From: Bacteroidota bacterium
GTDB lineage: Bacteria > Bacteroidota > Bacteroidia > Chitinophagales > Saprospiraceae
Reading direction: 5' to 3'
Assembly: GCA_024277695.1 (NCBI GenBank)
Contig: JAJRUR010000259.1
Span: 1-15,535, forward strand
DNA length: 15,535 nucleotides
Made by a program: the position numbers and the translations under genes. The notes under the pieces were generated by a model. It was not told where the DNA came from. It did not search any database and saw only the letters and a program-made list of their open reading frames with translations. The first letter of the stretch is position 1. Each line of letters opens with the position of its first letter. This document shows positions 5,704 to 13,436 of this stretch, one piece after another.

Positions 5704-6510
5704 ATGAAGAGAGCAGAGCTAGTAGCTGGTATTTTTAAAAAAAAATCTTTCCTCTGCATCGGATTGGATACGGATATAGACAAATTACCCCTTCATCTAG
5801 GAAAAGGATATCAAGCTTTATATGCCTTTAACAGAGCGATCATAGATGCTACAGAAGATCTCTGCGTCGCCTACAAACTCAATAGTGCATTTTATGAAGC
5901 TGCCGGATTAGATGGACTCCAAGCCTTGCGCGATACCATAAAGTATATCGGAGATAAACATCTGGTCATCTTGGATGCTAAGCGCGGAGATATAGGCAAT
6001 ACCGTAGATCAATATGCTCGTGCAGCTTTTGATTATCTCCATGCAGATGCCATTACAGTAGCTCCTTATATGGGGCGTGACTCGGTAGATCCTTTTTTGA
6101 GCTACTCGGACAAGTGGGTCATTTTGTTGGCATTGACTTCTAACCCTAGTTGTACTGATTTTGAATTAATGAAATTGGCCAATGGTAGATTACTCTATGA
6201 AGAACTCATCACCAAAGCACAGACTTGGGCTGATCCTGATCAACTCATGTTCGTCCTGGGTGCCACAAGAACCGAACAGATGGCACGTGTGAGATCTTTG
6301 GCACCGGAGTCTTTTTTTCTTGTTCCCGGTATCGGCGCTCAAGGTGGCAGTTTGACCGATGTCCTACGCACTTGCTGGATAGAGGATTGCGGTATTTTGG
6401 TCAATTCTTCCAGAGGCATTATCTATAGCAGCTCTGAAAAAGACTTCGCACTTGCAGCTAGACGATCTGCAAAACATCTCGTGATGCAGATGAAAAAACT
6501 AGCATTTTAG
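5704..6510 (+). CDS. pyrF: Orotidine-5'-phosphate decarboxylase (PyrF, type 2)
   Basis: The 268-residue enzyme decarboxylates OMP to UMP, the last step of de novo pyrimidine synthesis. The active-site signature LDAKRGDIGNT contains the catalytic Asp-Lys-x-x-Asp array (D91, K93, D96). K58 in YKLN, the GLDTD block at 20-24, VPGIGAQGG (207-215) for phosphate and NSSRGI (234-239) complete the TIM-barrel pattern. The length of about 270 and the wording of these blocks fit the longer type 2 subfamily. The start ATG is the only sensible one and is 6 nt from the preceding NifU-domain gene. No other pyrimidine gene is nearby, so the pairing with an Fe-S gene looks like shared transcription rather than shared function. 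The 3' end faces the minus-strand DUF3467 gene across 22 nt. Confidence 0.94.
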   Translation: MKRAELVAGIFKKKSFLCIGLDTDIDKLPLHLGKGYQALYAFNRAIIDATEDLCVAYKLNSAFYEAAGLDGLQALRDTIKYIGDKHLVILDAKRGDIGNTVDQYARAAFDYLHADAITVAPYMGRDSVDPFLSYSDKWVILLALTSNPSCTDFELMKLANGRLLYEELITKAQTWADPDQLMFVLGATRTEQMARVRSLAPESFFLVPGIGAQGGSLTDVLRTCWIEDCGILVNSSRGIIYSSSEKDFALAARRSAKHLVMQMKKLAF

Positions 6511-6532
6511 ACCCACGAACAGAATAATCCCG

Positions 6533-6847
6533 TTATGCTTCCGCTTTAGGCGTAAAATGGAGTGGCGGATAGGCAGGCTGCTCACTATGGGCTATACTCC
6601 CAAATTGCTTTTCAAACTTTTGGACATTATCTTGTAAGGCTTTGAGCAGTCGCTTGGCATGCTGTGGTGTGAGTATGATTCTCGACTTCACTTTGGCCTT
6701 AGGGATATTGGGCATCAATCGGACAAAATCAACGACAAACTCACTATGTGAGTGAGATATAATCGCCAAATTACTATAAATCCCTTCAGCGATTTCATCA
6801 TTGAGTTCAATATTGATTTGATTTTTTTGCTTTTTTTGATCTGCCAT
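6533..6847 (-). CDS. DUF3467 family protein
   Basis: The 104-residue product begins with a Lys/Gln-rich stretch, followed by INIELNDEIAEGIYSNLAII and SHSHSEFVVDFVRLMPNIPK. The block VKSRIILTPQHAKRLLKALQ and a poorly conserved tail complete it. This is the layout of DUF3467, a small family frequent in Bacteroidota with no established function. The core looks like a compact beta-sheet with a helix, with no signal peptide, membrane segment or cysteine. The gene diverges from the fused E1 dehydrogenase and converges on pyrF. The start is set by the first ATG (complement of 6845-6847), about 18 nt from a -7 box on the minus strand, so the leader would be very short. Confidence 0.85.
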   Translation of the reverse strand: MADQKKQKNQINIELNDEIAEGIYSNLAIISHSHSEFVVDFVRLMPNIPKAKVKSRIILTPQHAKRLLKALQDNVQKFEKQFGSIAHSEQPAYPPLHFTPKAEA

Positions 6848-6864
6848 GGTATTTGTTTTTTTTA

Positions 6865-6872
6865 CAAAGATA
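6865..6872 (-). promoter_or_regulatory. -7 box (TATCTTTG, minus strand) for the DUF3467 gene
   Basis: CAAAGATA on the plus strand reads TATCTTTG on the minus strand, an exact TAnnTTTG match 18 nt before the start codon. No good -33 element is seen at 19-21 nt. The transcript would have a leader of about 10 nt. Confidence 0.45.
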
Positions 6873-6911
6873 GGATTAGTATTCCAAAAAATTTAGATTG
6901 TCTTAGTTTCG

Positions 6912-6919
6912 TATCTTTG
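6912..6919 (+). promoter_or_regulatory. -7 box (TATCTTTG) for the fused E1 dehydrogenase
   Basis: An exact TAnnTTTG match lies 27 nt before ATG 6947 and about 40 bp from the identical octamer on the other strand. The -33 element is not clear. It supports ATG 6947 as the real start, because the 65-codon open extension upstream would lie across the promoter. Confidence 0.5.
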
Positions 6920-6946
6920 TGCTTCAAATTAAAAAAACTCCTGAGT

Positions 6947-9358
6947 ATGAATCCACATCCGGTCTTGGACGCATTTTATGAGCAACGCACACCCACTGAT
7001 GATTTTGCTCAGCAGGTACTCAATGACTTTTGGATCTGCTGCGTGAGTCGAGAGGTCAGCTTGTTAGGTCGTAAAGAAGTACTTTTGGGCAAAGCCAAAT
7101 TTGGAATATTCGGCGATGGCAAGGAACTACCTCAAGTGGCGATGGCAAGAGCGTTTAAGAAAGGCGATTGGCGGTCGGGGTACTATCGCGATCAAACTTT
7201 TATGATGGCATTGGGACTGTGTACAGTCGAGGACTTATTTGCTCAGCTCTATGCAGATCCGGATCATGATCATATGACAAAAGGACGGCAGATGAATGCA
7301 CATTTTGTATCTCCGACGATAGACAAAAACGGGGCTTGGCTAGATCATTTGAAGCAGTTCAATATTAGTGCAGATATCTCCAGTACTGCTAGTCAAATGG
7401 CTAGAGCCCTTGGGATAGCACTAGCCTCCAAACTGTATCGGGAGAGCAACCTGTCCAATACTTTTAGCCACCGAGGAAATGAAGTCAGCTTTTGTACTAT
7501 TGGCGATGCCAGTACTAGCGAAGGTGTATTTTGGGAGTCCATCAATGCTGCCGCAGTCATGCAAGTACCCCTAGCTGTATCTGTTTGGGATGACGGATAT
7601 GGAATTTCTGTTCCCAGATCATTACAAACTGCCAAAAATAGTATATCCAAGGCACTCGCTGGAATGATAGCCGACGGGGACAAGGGCATTGAAGTATATT
7701 CGGCCAAAGCTTGGGACTATCCTGCTCTGGTCGAACTGTATGAAAGAGGAATCAAGAGGATACGACAGAAACATATACCCGCATTGTTTCACATTGAAGA
7801 CTGTACCCAACCCCAAGGACACTCCACCTCGGGATCGCATGAGCGCTATAAGTCTGAAGATCGCCTGGCTTGGGAGCAAGAAAAAGATGGCATCACCTTG
7901 ATGGGCAATTGGATGATGCAGAACGAAATCATCCATGAGGACGAACTGGAAGATCTTAGGGCTGCAGCCAAAAAATACGCCAAAGAGGGTATGGACAAGG
8001 CTTGGACAGCCTTCCAATCAACCAACGAAACGAAAAGAAAAGAATTATTGGCAATAGTCCAGCCGCTCAAGACACAAGCAAAAGAAATGGCGGTAGTCCA
8101 TCAAGAACTCAACCAGTTGATCAACCCAACACTCCACGAGATTACTATGATGGCGCGCAATATAAAGTACGATCTGTTGGCAATAGATCAGGACATACCC
8201 CAAAACTTGGAGCGTTTGATCTCGGAGATCTACCAAAAAGCAGATGAGGACTATCATAGTACACTTTATGCACAGGGCTCCCGTTCTGCTCTAAATGTTC
8301 CGGTTGTACCCAAAATTTTTTCTGCAGATTCGCCCTCAGTACCCGGATTCAAAATACTAAATACCTTTTTTGATCAATTGATCAAGCGCGATGATCGAGT
8401 CTTCGCTTTTGGTGAGGATGTAGGCCATATCGGAGATGTCAATCAAGGTTTTGCAGGATTACAGGGCAAGTACGGAGATCACCGAGTGTTTGATACAGGT
8501 ATCCGCGAATGGACAATTATGGGACAAGCCATCGGAATGGCTATCCGCGGAATGCGCCCGATAGCCGAAATTCAATATCTGGACTACCTCATCTATGGAC
8601 TCCAACCCCTTTCTGATGATCTGGCAACATTGAGATATCGCAGTGCAGGCCAACAAATGGCACCGGCCATCATCCGTACTCGTGGTCATCGACTGGAGGG
8701 CATTTGGCATGCGGGTTCCCCTTTGGCGGTATTGATCAATGCACTCCGAGGCATGTATATAATGTGTCCGCGTGATATGGTGCAGGCAGTCGGTTTTTAT
8801 AACACCATGATGCAGTCAGACGATCCGGGACTCATCATCGAATGCCTAAATGGATATAGACTCCGAGAAAGAATGCCGGATAATATCGGCACATATACCG
8901 TACCGCTCGGAGTACCTGAAATCCTCGTACAAGGTACAGATATCACCCTGATCACTTATGGCTCTTGTGTGAGATTAGCCCAAAAGGCAGTTGCCAAACT
9001 ACATCAACACGGAATCCGGGTCGAATTAGTCGATGTACAGACCCTCTTGCCTTTTGATTTAGAGCATATCATTCTACAGTCCATCCAAAAGACGAATAGA
9101 GTATTGTTTCTGGACGAAGATGTCCCCGGCGGTACCACGGCTTATATGATGCAGCAGGTATTAGAAGTCCAAGGAGCATATCACTATTTGGATGCAGCCC
9201 CGGTTACCCTCACAGCACATCAGCACCGACCACCTTATGGATCTATGGGAGACTACTTTTCCAAACCCAATGCAGAAGACATCTTTGTGGCTTGTTATCA
9301 AATAATGCATGAGGCTGATCCTCAAAAATTTGGACATAGTTTTGAAGACTTGCGTTAA
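6947..9358 (+). CDS. Fused 2-oxoacid dehydrogenase E1 alpha-beta (branched-chain type)
   Basis: The 803-residue protein joins both E1 subunits of a thiamine-diphosphate 2-oxoacid dehydrogenase. Residues about 20-400 are the alpha part: GDGKE, SGYYRDQ, the cofactor motif GDAST (186-190) through DDGYGIS (215-221), and the loop QPQGHSTSGSHERYKS (288-303). Residues about 460-790 are the beta part: FAFGEDVGHIGDVNQGFAGL, FDTGIREWTIMGQAIGMAIR, EIQYLDYL, TLITYGSCV and DEDVPGG. It decarboxylates a 2-oxoacid, probably a branched-chain one, and loads the acyl group on a lipoyl E2. The loop and beta blocks look more like 2-oxoisovalerate than pyruvate dehydrogenase, an inference. No E2 or E3 gene is in the window. 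The usual NN of the ThDP motif is DD here. ATG 6947 is preferred over an upstream open extension that overlaps the promoter and the DUF3467 gene. Confidence 0.92.
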   Translation: MNPHPVLDAFYEQRTPTDDFAQQVLNDFWICCVSREVSLLGRKEVLLGKAKFGIFGDGKELPQVAMARAFKKGDWRSGYYRDQTFMMALGLCTVEDLFAQLYADPDHDHMTKGRQMNAHFVSPTIDKNGAWLDHLKQFNISADISSTASQMARALGIALASKLYRESNLSNTFSHRGNEVSFCTIGDASTSEGVFWESINAAAVMQVPLAVSVWDDGYGISVPRSLQTAKNSISKALAGMIADGDKGIEVYSAKAWDYPALVELYERGIKRIRQKHIPALFHIEDCTQPQGHSTSGSHERYKSEDRLAWEQEKDGITLMGNWMMQNEIIHEDELEDLRAAAKKYAKEGMDKAWTAFQSTNETKRKELLAIVQPLKTQAKEMAVVHQELNQLINPTLHEITMMARNIKYDLLAIDQDIPQNLERLISEIYQKADEDYHSTLYAQGSRSALNVPVVPKIFSADSPSVPGFKILNTFFDQLIKRDDRVFAFGEDVGHIGDVNQGFAGLQGKYGDHRVFDTGIREWTIMGQAIGMAIRGMRPIAEIQYLDYLIYGLQPLSDDLATLRYRSAGQQMAPAIIRTRGHRLEGIWHAGSPLAVLINALRGMYIMCPRDMVQAVGFYNTMMQSDDPGLIIECLNGYRLRERMPDNIGTYTVPLGVPEILVQGTDITLITYGSCVRLAQKAVAKLHQHGIRVELVDVQTLLPFDLEHIILQSIQKTNRVLFLDEDVPGGTTAYMMQQVLEVQGAYHYLDAAPVTLTAHQHRPPYGSMGDYFSKPNAEDIFVACYQIMHEADPQKFGHSFEDLR

Positions 9359-9612
9359 ATAATTTTTCTGAACACACTGACTTAAACTCTTAAAGTATCG
9401 TATGTACATTGCCATACATTTTATGTCTTATTGTTTGAATATTTGCCGCGGATAAAAATCTACCAGCTCATAATAGAAATAAATAGGCCTTGGCCATCAG
9501 TTAATCCAAGAGACTCTTTTGATGCAAAAAGTCAGTTTTTTGACAAATCACCTCAAAGTACCTCACATTATTATAAATTTACCGACTCAAAAAAATTTAA
9601 AAGACATTTATT
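9359..9612. other. Intergenic region before the glycosyltransferase
   Basis: These 254 nt hold no convincing gene. There is no clear terminator after the E1 gene. TAAATTTA at 9574-9581 is one mismatch from the -7 consensus and lies 31 nt before the TTG start of the next gene, but no -33 element is at the right distance. GTATG (9400-9404) with CATAC (9413-9417) is a weak hairpin. Confidence 0.4.
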
Positions 9613-10338
9613 TTGACCGATCGACTCGTAATCATTCCTACATATAACGAAAAGGAAAACATTCGTCAAATCATCAAAGCAGTTGGTGACCTGCCTTTAG
9701 CCTTTGATATATTGATTGTGGATGATGGGTCTCCTGACGGTACGGGTGAGATCGTCAAAGACCTGCAGAAAAAGCATGCAGGCCTACACCTGCTCGAGCG
9801 CAAAGTCAAAGATGGACTGGGTAGAGCCTATATAGCGGGTTTTAAATGGGCTTTGGAGCGAAATTATCTGTATATCTGTGAGATGGATGCGGATTTTTCG
9901 CACACGCCGGCAGATCTAGTGAGACTCTATCAAGCCTGTGCTGATGGAAAAGGAGACTTGGCAGTAGGATCCCGATATGTCAAAGATGGAAAAGTAGTCA
10001 ACTGGACACGTGATCGCATAATATGGAGTAGAGGAGGCTCTATCTATACGCGTATGGTCACCTGGATGCCTGTAAAAGACCCCACAGCGGGCTTCGTCTG
10101 TTACAAGCGTCAAGTACTAGAGGCCATTCGACTTGATCATCTGGAACTCAATGGCTATGCTTTTCAGATCGAGATGAAGTATAAGGCATACCGATTGGGA
10201 TTTAAGATCGTAGAGGTACCTATTACATTCAAAGATCGTGAACTCGGGGAGACCAAATTTAATGGAAGCATCATCAGCGAAGCGGTATGGGGAGTGCTCA
10301 AATTACGTTTCAAGAAGATCAAAAAAAACCTAGCTTGA
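9613..10338 (+). CDS. Polyprenol-phosphate mannosyltransferase-like family 2 glycosyltransferase (TTG start)
   Basis: The 241-residue product is a GT2 (GT-A fold) enzyme of the dolichol-phosphate mannose synthase type. VIIPTYNEKENI (6-17) is the nucleotide-binding start, VDDGSPDGTG (about 36-45) the first acidic motif, and MDADFSHTP the metal-binding D-x-D. VGSRYV, DPTAGFVCYKR and NGYAFQIEM match the rest of the family. There is no C-terminal membrane domain, so it resembles the soluble bacterial and yeast-type enzymes. These transfer a sugar, usually mannose, from a nucleotide donor to a polyprenyl phosphate at the inner membrane for glycan or lipoprotein glycosylation. The start codon is TTG: it gives MTDRLVIIPTYNE, the expected N-terminus, and no ATG lies between it and the upstream stop. 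The gene converges on the MerR gene with only 2 nt between stop codons. Confidence 0.87.
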   Translation: MTDRLVIIPTYNEKENIRQIIKAVGDLPLAFDILIVDDGSPDGTGEIVKDLQKKHAGLHLLERKVKDGLGRAYIAGFKWALERNYLYICEMDADFSHTPADLVRLYQACADGKGDLAVGSRYVKDGKVVNWTRDRIIWSRGGSIYTRMVTWMPVKDPTAGFVCYKRQVLEAIRLDHLELNGYAFQIEMKYKAYRLGFKIVEVPITFKDRELGETKFNGSIISEAVWGVLKLRFKKIKKNLA

Positions 10339-10340
10339 TC

Positions 10341-10673
10341 CTAAATCTCATCGCTCAATTTTTTTAAACTTCTTTTGAGTTTCTCTAGTTTTGAGATGAT
10401 CATTGCCTTAGATTTATTGCGCTGTTTGAGATGAAATATTTCTTTTTTTGCGCCTTCAAGCGTAAACCCCTTTTCCTTGACTAGGGTGTGGATCAATTGG
10501 AGCTGCTCTAGATTTTGTTTCGTAAATCTTCGATCTCCTTTACTGTTTTTGTGCGGTTTGGGCGTCGAAAATTCGGTTTCCCAATATCGAAGAAGGGACT
10601 TCGATACACCAAACATTTCTGCTACTTCGCTGATGCTGTAATAGAGCTTATTGGGATCTAACTGGAGTTTCAT
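10341..10673 (-). CDS. MerR-family transcriptional regulator (short)
   Basis: The 110-residue protein starts with a MerR-type winged helix-turn-helix: YYSISEVAEMFGVSKSLLRY (11-30), then WETEF, with the wing KGDRRFTKQNLEQL. The helical part VKEKGFTLEGAKKEIFHLKQ follows. After this comes only a short Lys-rich amphipathic helix (about 85-110), likely the dimer-forming coiled coil. There is no effector domain and there are no metal-binding cysteines, so the signal sensed is unknown. The family normally twists promoters with long spacers. The sequence resembles a MerR protein conserved across Bacteroidota. The gene converges on the glycosyltransferase and diverges from the phosphate permease across a 297-nt region with two dyads. 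Confidence 0.9.
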   Translation of the reverse strand: MKLQLDPNKLYYSISEVAEMFGVSKSLLRYWETEFSTPKPHKNSKGDRRFTKQNLEQLQLIHTLVKEKGFTLEGAKKEIFHLKQRNKSKAMIISKLEKLKRSLKKLSDEI

Positions 10674-10679
10674 AGCGTC

Positions 10680-10689
10680 TTAACGTTAA
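10680..10689. promoter_or_regulatory. Palindrome TTAACGTTAA abutting the merR start
   Basis: This perfect 10-bp palindrome lies 6 nt upstream of the merR start codon. It is placed where binding would block translation or transcription of the gene, so an autoregulatory site is possible. AT-rich palindromes of this size do occur by chance. Confidence 0.3.
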
Positions 10690-10708
10690 AAAAATAAATA
10701 TATCCTCG

Positions 10709-10725
10709 TTACATATTGGATGTAA
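10709..10725. promoter_or_regulatory. Dyad TTACAT-N5-ATGTAA in the merR-pit divergent region
   Basis: Two perfect 6-bp arms (10709-10714 and 10720-10725) surround ATTGG, embedded in A+T-rich tracts. The 17-bp dyad has the size expected for a dimeric helix-turn-helix regulator site. The neighbouring MerR-type protein is the obvious candidate, by position only. The rest of the 10674-10970 region shows nothing else except -7 boxes for the downstream gene. Confidence 0.35.
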
Positions 10726-10880
10726 ATATATATTTTTTATCTATGTAATTAGAGTTTTCTCCTTGATTAATAAGCATCAGCAAGATATAGCCCAAAGTAT
10801 TGCTATAGCTTCTGACGAAACTATCGACTATTTTGTATATCAAACTTTACAATTTCTTAACAAAGGCTTCATTTTGAGTT

Positions 10881-10912
10881 TATCTTTGAATCCTTTTGTT
10901 GCTATAGATTTG
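10881..10912 (+). promoter_or_regulatory. Tandem -7 boxes upstream of the phosphate permease
   Basis: TATCTTTG (10881-10888) and TAGATTTG (10905-10912) both match TAnnTTTG exactly. The TTTG of the first box lies 16 nt before the second and could serve it as a short-spaced -33 element. Leaders would be about 80 and 55 nt. Two start sites, or one of them fortuitous, are equally possible. Confidence 0.45.
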
Positions 10913-10970
10913 CGGTATATTTTAGAGCTATAAAAAATAGAAGAGTAAACCAAAAAACAATTACCAACCC

Positions 10971-13256
10971 ATGCTAAGCTTTTATTTGATCATCGTCATC
11001 GTCCTTTTCTTCTTAGCCATATCCGACCTCATCGTCGGTGTCAGCAATGATGCAGTCAACTTCTTAAATTCGGCTGTAGGCTCTAAGGTGGCAGGATTCA
11101 AAACCATATTGGCCGTTGCAGCCTTGGGCATCATCGTAGGGTGTACTTTTTCGAGTGGTATGATGGAGGTAGCGCGTAAAGGCATTTTTCATCCTCAGTA
11201 TTTTTATTTTTCGGAGATCATGATCTTGTTTTTGGCTGTCATGATTACCGATGTGATTTTGCTGGACACTTTCAATACCTTCGGGATGCCCACATCAACT
11301 ACTGTCTCCATAGTATTTGAGTTGTTAGGGGCTGCCGTAGCGATCTCGGTAATAAAAATATATACCGATCCTAATGCGCTTAGCTTGGGAGAATATATCA
11401 ATACTGCTAAGGCGCTTGCTATCATATCCGGTATCCTATTATCCGTCATCGTTGCGTTTACTACCGGTATGATCCTCCAATATCTCACGCGTTTCCTCTT
11501 TTCTTTTGACTACGAACGACGACTGAAATATGTAGGAGGACTTTGGGGTGGTCTGGCACTGGCTTCGATCACCTACTTCCTGTTGATCAAAGGGGTCAAA
11601 GGTGCTTCCTTTATGGATAGCGGATTGAAGACTAGTATTAAAGAAAATGCTTTTTTGATCATCTTAGCCAGTTTTGTCGGGTGGACCATTGTATTACAGC
11701 TACTGATTTGGTTGACCAAAGTGGATATACTCAAGTTGATCGTATTGATCGGTACTTTTGCACTAGCTATGGCTTTTGCAGGTAATGATTTGGTCAATTT
11801 TATCGGAGTACCATTGGCCGGATATAACTCTTATACCATGTATGAAATGTCCGGCGCAGTGGATCCCGCTACTTTCTCTATGGAAGGTTTGGCAGGTAAA
11901 GTACCCACACCAACTTTGCTCTTGTTATTGGCCGGTCTGATTATGACAGTAACTTTATGGACTTCCAAAAAAGCTAAATCTGTCGTCAAAACATCTTTGG
12001 ATCTAGGCAGACAATATGAGGGAAGCGAACGATTTGCATCTTCTGCAGTATCTAGAAGCCTAGTCCGAAATGTCGTAAAAGTAGCCAAATTTGTCAATGA
12101 CAAACTACCCGTTGATCTCAATAAATCCATCAGCAAACAATTTGACCAAAGACCTTTTATCGAAAAACAACAACATTTGGGAGATGACGCTCCCGTTTTT
12201 GATCTGGTACGTGCAGCCGTTACACTTGTCACCGCAAGTATATTGATATCCATTGGTACTGCTCTCAAACTCCCACTCTCTACCACCTATGTGACTTTTA
12301 TGGTCTTTATGGGCACTTCGCTGGCAGATGGTGCTTGGGGCAGAGAAAGTGCCGTATTCCGAGTATCCGGTGTACTCTCCGTCGTCGGAGGATGGTTTTT
12401 TACTGCCTTTTCAGCCTTTATTGCAGCTTTTATTCTGGCTACTTTGTTCCACTTTGGAGGTACTACCGCTATTGTAGCCATGATACTCGTAGCAGCTTAT
12501 GTCATATATCGCTCACACCGATACCACCACCAACGCGAAGAAGACCAGATCGAGTTTGAAAAAAGTCTTGAGCTCGGAGCACTTACACGCGAAAATGTCG
12601 TGAAAAAAAATGTCAAACATCTCACCAATATTATAGGCGCATACAATAACCTCATCGATCAGTCTCTTTTGGCTCTTGCCAATGAAGATCTCGATGGACT
12701 CCATAAAATATTCAAAAAATTTAGATCCGTCTATGATAAAACCGGCAAACTAAAAATTAAAGCCAGTAAAGCTCTAGACAAAATTCAAGATGACGACATC
12801 GAAGTAGGACATGCATATATTCTCACCATCGAATACCTCAGAGAGATGGCACACCACGTAAAAAATATCTTAGAACCCAGCCTCAACCATGTGGCCAATC
12901 ACCACAAACCTCTGCTGCCTCAGCAAATCGATGAACTCAGTACCATACAAGAAAAACTCAAAGAACGATTAAATGATACGATTGAGGTGTTTAAGACACT
13001 CAATGACGATGAAGCGGAACGTATCATCAATGGATTGCCGGATTTCTTAAAATTAATCAGGCGTGTGCGCAAAAATCAAATCAAAAGAATCAAAAATCAC
13101 GAACTCGGTACACGTAACAGCTTACTCTTTTTAAACCATTTGAGCGAGTTTAGAAACATGGCAATCTTCGCCAATAGACTCATCAAAGTCTATGAGGATA
13201 TGGTTTTTATTACTGATCAAGACGATGATCAACCGAATGTCAATATTCCTACTTAG
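10971..13256 (+). CDS. Pit-family inorganic phosphate permease with C-terminal PhoU-like domain
   Basis: The 761-residue inner-membrane protein carries the two PiT repeats, each with its phosphate signature: GVSNDAVNF (23-31) and AFAGNDLVNF (268-277). Further conserved blocks are FGMPTSTT (104-111) and LPLSTTYVTFM (434-444). Many hydrophobic segments lie in 1-330 and 410-515, split by a charged cytoplasmic loop (about 331-408). Residues about 525-745 are helical, charged and PhoU-like (HLTNIIGAYNNLIDQ, LREMAHHVKNILEP, HLSEFRNMAIFANRL). Pit proteins import phosphate, usually as a metal-phosphate complex, with protons or sodium. PhoU-type proteins normally restrain phosphate import or report on it, so a built-in brake is likely. 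Fusions of this kind occur in Bacteroidota. An OprO/OprP-type porin gene follows and would supply phosphate across the outer membrane. Confidence 0.92.
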   Translation: MLSFYLIIVIVLFFLAISDLIVGVSNDAVNFLNSAVGSKVAGFKTILAVAALGIIVGCTFSSGMMEVARKGIFHPQYFYFSEIMILFLAVMITDVILLDTFNTFGMPTSTTVSIVFELLGAAVAISVIKIYTDPNALSLGEYINTAKALAIISGILLSVIVAFTTGMILQYLTRFLFSFDYERRLKYVGGLWGGLALASITYFLLIKGVKGASFMDSGLKTSIKENAFLIILASFVGWTIVLQLLIWLTKVDILKLIVLIGTFALAMAFAGNDLVNFIGVPLAGYNSYTMYEMSGAVDPATFSMEGLAGKVPTPTLLLLLAGLIMTVTLWTSKKAKSVVKTSLDLGRQYEGSERFASSAVSRSLVRNVVKVAKFVNDKLPVDLNKSISKQFDQRPFIEKQQHLGDDAPVFDLVRAAVTLVTASILISIGTALKLPLSTTYVTFMVFMGTSLADGAWGRESAVFRVSGVLSVVGGWFFTAFSAFIAAFILATLFHFGGTTAIVAMILVAAYVIYRSHRYHHQREEDQIEFEKSLELGALTRENVVKKNVKHLTNIIGAYNNLIDQSLLALANEDLDGLHKIFKKFRSVYDKTGKLKIKASKALDKIQDDDIEVGHAYILTIEYLREMAHHVKNILEPSLNHVANHHKPLLPQQIDELSTIQEKLKERLNDTIEVFKTLNDDEAERIINGLPDFLKLIRRVRKNQIKRIKNHELGTRNSLLFLNHLSEFRNMAIFANRLIKVYEDMVFITDQDDDQPNVNIPT

Positions 13257-13330
13257 TTAAGTGTGCCTGCTTCAGGGCTTTGAAACCCCCGGGAGTAATA
13301 TTAGTTACATACGAGTTGCTCACCTCATCT

Positions 13331-13338
13331 TACATTTG
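13331..13338 (+). promoter_or_regulatory. -7 box (TACATTTG) upstream of the porin gene
   Basis: An exact TAnnTTTG match lies about 100 nt before the porin start. No TTG occurs at 19-21 nt upstream. The remaining leader (13339-13430) can form CTGC/GCAG and GCACT/AGTGC hairpins. It is a possible separate promoter for the porin, which may also be read from the permease transcript. Confidence 0.4.
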
Positions 13339-13436
13339 CTTCGCACTGCGGTTTTGCAGACTAGTAGTGCAAGCCTTACCGATGGATAGGCACTCTTATT
13401 GTATTATCTTATGTATTTTTTAAATTACATTTTATT

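Noticed and set aside
6752..6946. 65-codon N-terminal extension of the fused E1 dehydrogenase
   Set aside because: It overlaps the DUF3467 gene and the divergent promoters and has no E1-like residues.
9431..9616. 61-codon open frame before the glycosyltransferase
   Set aside because: It needs a TTG start, has no recognisable pattern, and overlaps the next gene's start.
10982..12704. Several antisense open frames inside the phosphate permease and its PhoU-like part
   Set aside because: They are low-complexity shadows of a clearly coding sense frame.
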